Part shown: piece by piece, positions 29,629 to 37,740 of the stretch | Position numbering within the stretch: position 1 is the first letter of the stretch | Layout: the number at the start of each line of letters is the position of its first letter | Assembly (NCBI RefSeq): GCF_013385145.1 | Contig: NZ_JABZEC010000003.1 | Location: 62,001 to 126,000 of the forward strand | Origin: Bombilactobacillus apium | GTDB taxonomy: Bacteria; Bacillota; Bacilli; Lactobacillales; Lactobacillaceae | Reading direction: 5' to 3' | DNA: 64,000 nucleotides | The notes under the pieces: generated by a model | Databases searched by the model: none | Told to the model about the DNA's origin: nothing | The model's input: the letters and a program-made list of their open reading frames with translations, nothing else | Position numbers and translations under genes: made by a program

Positions 29629-30186
29629 TTAATTGAAGCGATTCATGGTTTGACTGAAATCGTCATGTTCAATCCAGTCTTGAACCGCTAAACTAGCTTG
29701 AGTGATACCGGACGTAATCACGGGCAACTGCTCGGAAGTAAACGGTTTTAGCACCCAATCAACAACAGTTTGCTTTTGGGGATGGGCAATCCCAATCTTA
29801 ATTCTCTTAAAACTCTTCGTTCCGGTTGCGGCGATGATGCTCTTAATTCCATTGTGCCCGCCGGCTGATCCTTGAGCTCGCAGACGGACTTTTCCTAAAG
29901 GTAAGTCTAAATCATCTTGAATAACGAGAATTTCTTCGGGTTGAATTTGATAATAACCCATTAATTGGCGCACCGCTGCTCCGGAAGAATTCATAAAAGT
30001 GAGTGGTTTAACTAAGTATATTGTTTCTCCTTGATAGCGAAACCGAACATCTTGCGCCGAAAACTCTTGCTTGGTCAATTGGACTTCATAGTGAGCCGCA
30101 ATCTGATCAATGGTCATGAACCCCAAATTATGTTTAGTTTGTTCATATTGACGTCCGGGATTCCCCAAACCAAAAATAGCCTTCAT
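29629..30186 (-). CDS. pth: Peptidyl-tRNA hydrolase
   Basis: Recycles peptidyl-tRNA released from ribosomes. The 185-residue protein starts MKAIFGLGNPG. It has the catalytic histidine in KHNLGF (about residue 20), the asparagine of FMNSSG and the acid in IQDDLDL, plus the GSAGGHNGIKS block. The pth-mfd order is conserved in Firmicutes. A -10 TATAAT (30224-30219) lies 33 bases upstream. Confidence 0.97.
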   Translation of the reverse strand: MKAIFGLGNPGRQYEQTKHNLGFMTIDQIAAHYEVQLTKQEFSAQDVRFRYQGETIYLVKPLTFMNSSGAAVRQLMGYYQIQPEEILVIQDDLDLPLGKVRLRAQGSAGGHNGIKSIIAATGTKSFKRIKIGIAHPQKQTVVDWVLKPFTSEQLPVITSGITQASLAVQDWIEHDDFSQTMNRFN

Positions 30187-30218
30187 CCTATCCGCCTACT
30201 TTATCTTAATGTCTTTCG

Positions 30219-30224
30219 ATTATA
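30219..30224 (-). promoter_or_regulatory. Probable -10 of the pth-mfd promoter
   Basis: TGG-TATAAT on the minus strand, an extended -10 with only a weak -35 (TAATTT) inside the neighbouring inverted repeat. Confidence 0.5.
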
Positions 30225-30225
30225 C

Positions 30226-30253
30226 CACAACTGATTTTTAGAAATTAGTTGTG
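30226..30253. repeat. Inverted repeat between divergent pth and ldh promoters
   Basis: CACAACT(G)ATTT-TTAG-AAAT(T)AGTTGTG is a 12-bp stem with one wobble pair and a 4-base loop. It covers the pth spacer and -35 zone. It may be an operator or a 5' hairpin. The TTGTGA half resembles half a Rex site, but no full Rex palindrome is present. Confidence 0.5.
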
Positions 30254-30283
30254 ACGTTTTTCCCATATTTAAAAAGAGCATGA

Positions 30284-30289
30284 TATAAT
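30284..30289 (+). promoter_or_regulatory. Extended -10 element of the ldh promoter
   Basis: TGA-TATAAT, 51 bases upstream of the ldh ATG. The -35 is poor, consistent with an extended -10 promoter. Confidence 0.6.
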
Positions 30290-30322
30290 GAATATGTACT
30301 TGTTAGTTAATTACTTAATTAA

Positions 30323-31309
<987 letters not shown>

Positions 31310-31333
31310 AGAAGATTTGTATTGATCAAATTA

Positions 31334-31364
31334 AAGAAGGTTGCTTCTAGTGACCTTCTTTTTT
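31334..31364 (+). terminator. ldh terminator
   Basis: AAGAAGGT-N11-ACCTTCTT followed by Ts, 25 bases after the stop. Confidence 0.88.
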
Positions 31365-31430
31365 AATGGTCCCATCTTTTCGAACTATGCTAAGATGAAT
31401 TGAAGATGTTTACTTTGAGGAGGTTTATTG

Positions 31431-31571
31431 ATGAAGAATACAATGATTGCGGTTTTAGCTATTTGTTTAGTGTGTACGGTTGTTGGAATGCTTTTGGGCA
31501 ACTGGTGGTTAGGAATCGTGCCCTTATTTATTGCTTTTTGGCCGACAGCTTATTTTGCTAGTCAAGAATAA
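31431..31571 (+). CDS. Small two-helix membrane protein (46 residues)
   Basis: ATG at 31431 with GAGGAGG ideally placed upstream, ending in TAA at 31569-31571. The product is almost entirely hydrophobic: helix 1 about residues 4-22 (MIAVLAICLVCTVVGMLLG), helix 2 about 25-43 (WWLGIVPLFIAFWPTAYFA), and a short polar tail SQE. A promoter-like TGC-TAAGAT lies at about 31388-31396. No family is recognised. It sits between ldh and a CBS-domain gene with about 110 bases either side, so it may be its own transcript. Confidence 0.7.
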   Translation: MKNTMIAVLAICLVCTVVGMLLGNWWLGIVPLFIAFWPTAYFASQE

Positions 31572-31684
31572 CTTAGCCTCTACCACTATTTAATTTAGTT
31601 AATTTTCTTTAACTTAAAGCTTTCCTAAACGGCGCAGGCTGTGCTATGATTTGCCTAGATAACTTTGAAATTGAGGTAAAAATA

Positions 31685-32350
31685 ATGCTTATCAAATCTT
31701 TAGTGCTCAAAAAGCGGGTCTTAACGACGGTCGAAGAATCAGCAACTCTAGAAGAGGCCTTAAAAATTTTAGAAGATTCTAATTACCGCTGTGTGCCAAT
31801 TTTAGATGAAACCGGAACTATCTTCCGGGGCAATATTTATAAAATGCACATCTATCGTCACAAATCTCGTGGAGGTGATATGACCCTTCCGGTCACTTAC
31901 CTTCTGAAAAATGCTACCAAAACGATTCCGGTTAATGCTCCTTTTTTCAAGGTTTTCTTTAACATTAAAGACTTACCTTATATTGCCGTGTTGGATGAAA
32001 ATAATCATTTCTACGGAATCTTAACCCATGCCAGTTTACTAAATATGTTATCCGAGGCTTGGAACCTGAATACTGCCAGTTATGTTTTGACAATCATTTC
32101 TTCCGGACAAAAAGGCGAATTAGCCGCGATGTCCAATATCATTGGTCAACGGATTAATATCGTGGGCTGTTTAACTCTAGATGCGGGCAAGAGTGCCTTA
32201 GTTCGCCGAAACTTGTTCACTTTAGAGGAAGGAATCAGTCCCCAAACTTTGCAAGAAACAGTCGCTGAATTGGAGAGCAATAGCTTCCGAGTTGCCGAAA
32301 TTGATGACTTACACCGGGGGGTAATTCTCGACAACTTGCCCGAAGCTTAA
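31685..32350 (+). CDS. cbpA: CBS-domain protein, probable cyclic-di-AMP-binding protein
   Basis: The 221-residue protein has a pair of CBS motifs (about 1-125: TVEESATLEEALKILEDSNYRCVPILDE; ITHASLLNML-like second copy) followed by a C-terminal region resembling an ACT-like domain. Proteins of this CBS plus ACT type in lactic acid bacteria and Listeria bind c-di-AMP and link it to potassium or stringent-response control. That function is inferred from family. ATG at 31685 is preceded by GAGGTAA; the upstream extension to 31646 lacks a site. It is monocistronic with a strong terminator. Confidence 0.75.
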   Translation: MLIKSLVLKKRVLTTVEESATLEEALKILEDSNYRCVPILDETGTIFRGNIYKMHIYRHKSRGGDMTLPVTYLLKNATKTIPVNAPFFKVFFNIKDLPYIAVLDENNHFYGILTHASLLNMLSEAWNLNTASYVLTIISSGQKGELAAMSNIIGQRINIVGCLTLDAGKSALVRRNLFTLEEGISPQTLQETVAELESNSFRVAEIDDLHRGVILDNLPEA

Positions 32351-32378
32351 TTACCCGAACTTGATAGTTTTGAACTGC

Positions 32379-32419
32379 CTGATATTGATGCCAACATCAA
32401 TATCAGCTTTTTTATTTTT
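32379..32419 (+). terminator. Terminator of the CBS-domain gene
   Basis: Perfect 12-bp stem CTGATATTGATG-CCAA-CATCAATATCAG followed by a T-rich tail. Confidence 0.92.
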
Positions 32420-32474
32420 CGGATACTGCCACCTGAAAGCCTCCTAAACGTTACTTTCCTTAATTAAAGCAACT

Positions 32475-32517
32475 AAAAAAGCATCATTGTTTTCTCAAAA
32501 GTGAGTTGCAATGATGC
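32475..32517 (-). terminator. Terminator of the decayed surface-protein gene
   Basis: Minus-strand GCATCATTG-N19-CAATGATGC followed by six Ts, about 75 bases beyond the last stop of the pseudogene. Confidence 0.85.
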
Positions 32518-32593
32518 CTCAATAACAATAAGTTTATTTGTGGACGCTATAAGTCGCCAAAATAATTTTAGTTCAAAAATCTAGTGGCTAACT

Positions 32594-33684
32594 TTAATTG
32601 CTGGGGCTGTAGTTGACGATGACGCTGGCCCATCTTGCAAAATATAGTGAAGAGTCCGTCTGATAAGCACCTAACTTAGTGGCTGAAAAAGCAGTTAATT
32701 TAACTTGTAATGTATCAACTGGTAAAGAGACCGGGTAGTCAAGATTCTTCGGATCATATTTAAGAACTGGAGTCTGCCCTTGGTAAATTGTTTGCACCGT
32801 TCCCACATTCAAGGCTTGATTATTCTTGGTTAGAATCGGCCAATTTGTCGGTGCTAATTGATTATCATCTTTTTTCGCCAAGGATCTGCTTGGGTCTGCA
32901 AGGTAATTACCGGCTTAGCTACCCGATCAGCATCCAGTCTGGTATCTGCAATGGTAAAACTAAGGGGAGTTTGGGGAGGAACTTTGCCCGCTTTATAGAT
33001 ATTCCAACTTTGAAATTGGAATTGTTGAGGAGCTGCAGCTAAACGCAAACCACGATAGTAAGGCTCCCAAACATAGGTGTGGACTCCACCATGATTTTGA
33101 TTATAAAAATAACGATCAATCAATTCAGACGCGGTCAGAGGACTGCTGATGAGATTATTCTTGTCAGAAATATCAGAATCATTTTTGATTTCTTGCCAAT
33201 TATATGAACGGCTAATCTGAGAGAAACCGTTCATTATTGGAAACCCATATCCATCATTAGGTGAGTTCGGCAATACGCTACGATCTGCATCTACAAATTG
33301 AAATTTAGGACCTAAAACTATGCGACAAAGATTAACACTACTTAACATTCTAAAGTCGATTTGAACTTTGGAAGTGTCCCAAGTTCTCAAATCCAAAATA
33401 TAAATTGTGCACTCGTAGAATATAGAGCTTATATGAGTCACTTGGGATGTATCAAATTTACTAACGTCAAAATTTAATATACACTCACAATTTTCAAACA
33501 TATAGCTCATATCAGTGACTTGGCTAGAGTCCCAATTGGCTAACGACAAAGTAGTTAAACCAAAACATCCTTCGAACATCCTACTCATGTCAGTCACATG
33601 GGACACATCCCAGTTGTTAAGTTTAATCTTTGTGAGTTTTCCATTATCTTTGACAAAGAAACTAAGATCGGTAACTTGGCTAAC
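32594..33684 (-). pseudogene. BspA-like (DUF285) surface protein, degraded
   Basis: Translation shows several DUF285/BspA-type leucine-rich units (WDVSHVTDMSRMF, WDSSQVTDMSYMF, FDTSQVTHISSIF), then a beta-rich tail. The reading frame runs from about 33684 to a TAG near 32854 and continues in the next frame from about 32881 to 32594 (AKKDDNQLAPTNW ... VIVNYSPSN). Upstream, an in-frame TAA at 33687-33685 blocks the unit SQVTD, and no signal peptide or start codon is left. The break at about 32881 is at A-AAA-AAG, where a -1 shift would rejoin the halves. The relative at 57788 is intact. No LPXTG is seen here either. Confidence 0.85.
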
Positions 33685-33689
33685 TTAGG

Positions 33690-34060
33690 CTGCGCCGGAA
33701 ATTTCCGGGCCGCTTTGGCGCTAGCCTGAACCAGTTGGTTTAGGTTAAGGATACTCCCTCCCACCCCAGATAAATAAGCTAAAATAATAATATTATTTTA
33801 ACTGTTTTGAAAATTAATCCTTATCTTGCCATTCTTTCTTCCTCCAACAAGCAAATCGTAAGCATTAATTAATTTTGATTATACCATCTTCTGCTTACTA
33901 AAAATCCCTAAAAAAGCAGGTCTAGTCTAACTTTTTCTTAGATTAAAAATCATTTTTTATCTTGATTTGCAGTAATACCCCAAAGATTTTAATCAGAGAT
34001 TTTCTTAAAATTCGGCTTTAATGTAATTCACTCGTTTAAAACCTCGTAGAGGGGCTCTTA
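33690..34060. other. Non-coding remnant upstream of the surface pseudogene
   Basis: AT-rich, with stops in all frames. On the minus strand at 33755-33690 a short open stretch reads LNLNQLVQASAKAARKFPAQP, possibly a scrambled part of the old surface-protein N-terminus. No RNA gene or good promoter was recognised. Confidence 0.35.
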
Positions 34061-34063
34061 CTA

Positions 34064-34087
34064 CAAAAAAACTGGTATTGATCAGTT
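34064..34087 (-). terminator. Terminator of the ACP-AOS / ketosynthase / reductase operon
   Basis: Minus-strand AACTG-N8-CAGTT followed by Ts, about 50 bases after the last gene of the operon. Confidence 0.65.
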
Positions 34088-34134
34088 CATCAACGCCAGA
34101 AAGTTTAGATTCATTTTTTAAAAAGATATTTAAG

Positions 34135-34695
34135 TTAATGCAGAGTCTTTTGACATTGCCGCATGAATTCCTGCCGCCGAGCTAGGGTATCATGCTTAGA
34201 CTCCATCTGCCCCATAATTTTGACATGTTGAATTTTAATTCCACAATAGCCTAACACTTCCCGTTTCCAACGACTAATTGGCCCTCCGTAGAGCCGATAG
34301 TAAAAGTTAGGCGCATGGCAGGAAATGAAGAGATCCGCGGTCTTACCCCGCAGTAATTTTTCTGAGCGCCAGCCTTGATAATGATAGGCAAATCCTGGGG
34401 TTAAAACTCGTTCCAAGAATCCTTTCAAAACCGAAGGTTCGTTAGCCCACCAAATTGGAAAAAAGAAACTAAGATGATCCACCGCCTTGATTTGGGCTTG
34501 AACTTGCCGGGGAAAACTTTCATCGGCCATATGCTGGCGATAACCAGCTCGTAATACGGGATCAAAATTGGTTCGTGCTAAATCGATAAACTGCGCTTGA
34601 TGACCCTGTTTCAGTGCGGTTTGGTAAAAACTATTAGCATTGGCCCAACAAAAGGAATGGGCATCGGGACTGCCTTGAATAACCAAAAGTTTCAT
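34135..34695 (-). CDS. Flavodoxin-fold NAD(P)H oxidoreductase
   Basis: A 186-residue protein of the NQO/MdaB/KefF type, which uses FMN or FAD and NAD(P)H to reduce quinones and related compounds. It opens with the flavin-binding MKLLVIQGSPDAHSFCWA and contains FFFPIWWANEPSVLKGFLERVL, the family's substrate/flavin loop, and GFAYHYQGW. The ATG at 34695 is chosen as AGAAGGTG lies 9 bases upstream. It is the last gene of a three-gene operon, 29 bases after the ketosynthase. In this context it may reduce or tailor the product of the ACP-AOS and ketosynthase; that is inference. Confidence 0.85.
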   Translation of the reverse strand: MKLLVIQGSPDAHSFCWANANSFYQTALKQGHQAQFIDLARTNFDPVLRAGYRQHMADESFPRQVQAQIKAVDHLSFFFPIWWANEPSVLKGFLERVLTPGFAYHYQGWRSEKLLRGKTADLFISCHAPNFYYRLYGGPISRWKREVLGYCGIKIQHVKIMGQMESKHDTLARRQEFMRQCQKTLH

Positions 34696-34724
34696 CTGTA
34701 GATTCACCTTCTAATATTTTTAGA

Positions 34725-35948
34725 TTACGATTCAGGCTGATAGCTTTCTAAAATCAAACTGATATTGCTTCCCCCAAACGCAAAGGAGTTTGACATCAGC
34801 TTAATCGGTCGGGTCAGCTCTTGGTTTTGCCATAATAAATGATCGGTAAAAGCTAACTGAGGATCAACTTGGCTAGTTTTGGTACCGGCTTGTCCTAACA
34901 ACAATCCTTGGGACAACATTTGCGCGCATAAAGCCGCTTCTAAGGCGCCAGAAGCTCCCAACAAATGCCCAAACATCGCCTTAGTAGAAGAAAAATGTAC
35001 TGCCTCAGAGTCTGCAAAGACAGTTGCTAAAGCTTGGGCTTCACACTGATCATTAGCCTTGGTAGCAGTTCCGTGGGCATTCACGTAAGCAATTTCTGAA
35101 GCAGAAGTTTGCGCACTGGCTAGGGCTTGTTGCATTGCTTGAGCCATTCCCGCAGTCGTCGGGGCAACTACTGAAAAAGCATCTGAATAATTTCCATAAC
35201 CGGTCAGCTCACAATAAATAGGGGCTTGGCGAGCTTTCGCATGAGTTAAACTTTCTAAAATTAAGGTACTACCACCTTCGGCAATGACAAAGCCATCCCG
35301 GTCTTGGGCAAAGGGATTGGACGCCTGGTCTAAATCCGCTGTTTGCGACAAGACTCCCAACTTTTTAAAGGCTACTAGAACCGGATCATTAAGACAAGCT
35401 TCTGCTCCCACGACGATGATTCCAGGTAAAGCTCCAGCCCGGATCTTCTCATAGGCTTCCCCTAGGGCTACAGCTCCCGAGGCACAAGCTGCGGAATAGG
35501 TATTCATTGGGCCATGTACTTGATGATCAATGGCTAAATTAGCAGCGATCATATTGGGTAAAGCTTTAATGATCGTTCGAATATCAACTTTCATTACATT
35601 CGCTAGTTTGGTAATTTTATTTGCTTCTTGGACCGTAGTATTGACTCCGCCAATTGTCGTCCCGACAAAAACTCCGAAATTACTTCGATCCCTAATTTGA
35701 TCAAAGTCACTGTCTGCTAAAGCCTCGCGCGTACAACAGCTAGCAATCTGGGTCACCCGATCGCGATACCGACGTTCTTTGGTTGTCAAGGATTGATTAA
35801 AGTCATCTGCTACCCGACTCAAATTTAAATTGAGGTCTGAATTATGCTTAATTTGGCGCTGCCACTGCACCGCTTGCTCCCAAGTACTTGCCCAATCATT
35901 ACCTAAAGGGGTAACGGCGCCTAAACCTGTAACTACAACTCGTTCCAA
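34725..35948 (-). CDS. Beta-ketoacyl-ACP synthase (KAS II/FabF-like), stand-alone
   Basis: Decarboxylative condensing enzyme of 407 residues. The full catalytic set is visible: Cys155 in SAACASGAV, His292 in NAHGTATKAND, Lys323 and His328 in STKAMFGHLLG, and the C-terminal NSFAFGGSN. It is therefore an active elongating ketosynthase, not a chain-length factor. It lies outside any fatty-acid synthase cluster; no fabD, fabG, fabZ or acc genes are nearby. Its ATG follows directly on the stop of the ACP-AOS gene. The tight coupling suggests it works with the ACP fused to that enzyme, as PigJ works with PigH in prodigiosin biosynthesis. Confidence 0.93.
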   Translation of the reverse strand: MERVVVTGLGAVTPLGNDWASTWEQAVQWQRQIKHNSDLNLNLSRVADDFNQSLTTKERRYRDRVTQIASCCTREALADSDFDQIRDRSNFGVFVGTTIGGVNTTVQEANKITKLANVMKVDIRTIIKALPNMIAANLAIDHQVHGPMNTYSAACASGAVALGEAYEKIRAGALPGIIVVGAEACLNDPVLVAFKKLGVLSQTADLDQASNPFAQDRDGFVIAEGGSTLILESLTHAKARQAPIYCELTGYGNYSDAFSVVAPTTAGMAQAMQQALASAQTSASEIAYVNAHGTATKANDQCEAQALATVFADSEAVHFSSTKAMFGHLLGASGALEAALCAQMLSQGLLLGQAGTKTSQVDPQLAFTDHLLWQNQELTRPIKLMSNSFAFGGSNISLILESYQPES

Positions 35949-37436
35949 TTACTTTTCGCCTCCTGTTGCAGCAGTCATGGTCGTCAATTTTGGCCGGAGC
36001 TTTTCCAAAACAGCTAGGGTCTGATCCAAATCTTCTCGGGTATGCAAACTAGACATGAAGAAGCGGATTCGCGCTTCATCTTCTCGGACTGCCGGAGCAA
36101 CAATCGGCAAAGCATTAATTTTAGCTGCTAATAATTCTTGGGCAAATTCGAGCGTTGTTTGGGAATCCCCCACAATTAGAGGAATAATTGGCGTATCGTG
36201 ACTGTTTCCCGTCTCATAGCCTAGAGCTTGAATCTTAGTTAAGAAATACTGTGAATTATCTTGTAATTTTTGGACCCGACTACTATCATTTGCAAAAGTC
36301 TGCACCGCAGATAAGGCAGCGGCTGTATTCGCAGGTGTAATCCCGGCACTAAAAATAAATCCTGGAGATGTAAACCGGAGCCAATTTAAGAAGACTTGTT
36401 CCCCGGCAATAAAACCACCACAACTGGCGCACGATTTACTCAAAGTTCCCATTATAATATCGACATCATGCGGATCAACTTGCCAATAATCGGTTACTCC
36501 AGCTCCCCGCGAACCCACGGTTCCAAAAGAATGGGCTTCATCGACCATTAAGATAGCGCCATAACGTTTTTTCAGAGCAATTAATTCGGGTAAAGGACAC
36601 AAGTCACCATCCATTGAATAGGCTCCTTCAACGACGATTAAGACCCGCCGATAGTTATCACGTAAGCGTTGCAAAATACGTTCCAAAGATTTGAGATCGT
36701 TATGTTTAAAAGAACGTCGCATTGCATGCGACAACCGAGCTCCTTCCACAATACTATTGTGCGCCAACTGATCATGAATAATTAAATCCTCTTCGCCAAC
36801 AATATTTCCGATCATATTGACATTGGTACTGTGACCGCCGACTTGCACCAAAGCCGCATCCACCCCAATAAAATTGGCTAAAGTTTCTTCTAATTCTTGG
36901 TGGAGTTTAATTTGCCCACTCAATAAGCGACTACCAGATACCGAAGTCCCGTATTGATCAATCGCCCGTTTTCCCGCCGCAACCACTTCTGCTTGCCCAT
37001 TTAAGCCCAGGTAATTATAAGTCGAAAAATTAATATATTCTTCATTGGCAATTGTCATCCGATTTAAGGGCAGACCCGCATTTGTTTTAAAGTAGGGATT
37101 GTGTCCCTCTTGCGACTCTAAATAAGCTGTAAATTCTTGAACTTCAGGAAAATTTGCGATCTGAGTTACATCCTGAGGATAATTAGTTGCCCCCGAAGTT
37201 GTTGATCTTTTAGCGGCAATCAACTGTTCCAATTGTTGGACCGTTAAATCTTGTTTAAAAGATTTGAGATCCAAGTCTTGTTTTTTAAGCTGAAATTCTT
37301 GTTCTAAAATCGCTAGTAAATCAACTAACATTAAAGAATCAAAATCTAAATCTTGGACCAAAAAATCTTCCGGCCGAATCTGAGACTCGGCTTCACCTGT
37401 AATTTCTGCCAAAATTGCTTTTAACTTTGTTGTCAT
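35949..37436 (-). CDS. Acyl carrier protein fused to a PLP-dependent alpha-oxoamine synthase
   Basis: A 495-residue two-domain protein. Residues 1-75 form an acyl carrier protein with the phosphopantetheine serine at Ser34 (DFDSLMLVDLL). Residues about 105-490 form an alpha-oxoamine synthase of the BioF/KBL/SPT family: GSRLLSGQ, stacking histidine His226 (HDQLAHNSIVEG), Asp299/His302 in MVDEAHSFG and PLP lysine Lys334 in GTLSKS. These enzymes condense an amino acid with an acyl thioester, losing CO2, to give an amino ketone. The fused ACP implies that the acyl chain is delivered on this protein, as in PigH. No bio genes are nearby, so biotin synthesis is unlikely. ATG at 37436 with GGGAGG. 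First gene of the operon. Confidence 0.92.
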   Translation of the reverse strand: MTTKLKAILAEITGEAESQIRPEDFLVQDLDFDSLMLVDLLAILEQEFQLKKQDLDLKSFKQDLTVQQLEQLIAAKRSTTSGATNYPQDVTQIANFPEVQEFTAYLESQEGHNPYFKTNAGLPLNRMTIANEEYINFSTYNYLGLNGQAEVVAAGKRAIDQYGTSVSGSRLLSGQIKLHQELEETLANFIGVDAALVQVGGHSTNVNMIGNIVGEEDLIIHDQLAHNSIVEGARLSHAMRRSFKHNDLKSLERILQRLRDNYRRVLIVVEGAYSMDGDLCPLPELIALKKRYGAILMVDEAHSFGTVGSRGAGVTDYWQVDPHDVDIIMGTLSKSCASCGGFIAGEQVFLNWLRFTSPGFIFSAGITPANTAAALSAVQTFANDSSRVQKLQDNSQYFLTKIQALGYETGNSHDTPIIPLIVGDSQTTLEFAQELLAAKINALPIVAPAVREDEARIRFFMSSLHTREDLDQTLAVLEKLRPKLTTMTAATGGEK

Positions 37437-37683
37437 TCACTTATTTCCTCCCTAAACATTATTAGGAGTAATATAATCTTTTTTTCTTTTTTAAAATTCA
37501 TAAATGCATTCTTGAAAATTGAAAGTCATTTTAGCAAATGAATATCCATCAGTACAATAAATATTTTTTTAATCTAAATTAGTTATTAATTACTACAAAA
37601 AATTTCAAGAGCGAATAATAAAGTATTATCGATTCCTAACATCTCTCATTTATTTTCACAGCTAAAAAGTCAAAATAAAAATA
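37437..37683. other. Intergenic region upstream of the ACP-AOS operon
   Basis: AT-rich, no ORF of note. It must hold the operon promoter. Candidate minus-strand pieces are TATATT (37475-37470), or TATGAA (37502-37497) with TTTCAA (37524-37519) at 16-base spacing, but none is convincing. A near-perfect palindrome at 37497-37516 is the clearest signal. Confidence 0.4.
37497..37516. promoter_or_regulatory. 20-base palindrome, candidate operator of the ACP-AOS operon
   Basis: TTCATAAATGCATTCTTGAA is self-complementary except at two symmetric pairs. It lies 60 bases before the ACP-AOS start and overlaps a possible -10. Size and symmetry fit a dimeric repressor such as TetR or MarR, but no such regulator gene is adjacent. 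Confidence 0.45.
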
Positions 37684-37706
37684 AGCCTCGTATTTTTCAC
37701 AAGACT
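37665..37706 (-). terminator. Terminator of the ABC transporter operon
   Basis: Minus-strand AGTCTTGT-N7-ACGAGGCT (8 bp with wobble pairs) followed by TATTTTTATTTT, about 35 bases after the permease stop. It separates the transporter from the ACP-AOS operon. Confidence 0.7.
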
Positions 37707-37740
37707 CATTTTTTATTTTCCTTAAAATTAAATTACTGGA

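Noticed and set aside
32874-32881. Programmed -1 frameshifting as the explanation of the split surface gene
   Set aside because: The heptamer is right, but the gene has no start or signal peptide and carries an upstream stop, so decay is simpler. Listed as a point to check, not as a call.
34725-35948. fabF of the primary fatty-acid synthase
   Set aside because: No other fab or acc genes are nearby, and it is translationally coupled to the ACP-AOS gene.
35949-37436. BioF (8-amino-7-oxononanoate synthase) or glycine C-acetyltransferase
   Set aside because: The N-terminal ACP fusion, the adjacent ketosynthase and the absence of bio or tdh genes argue against both, although the catalytic domain is of that family.
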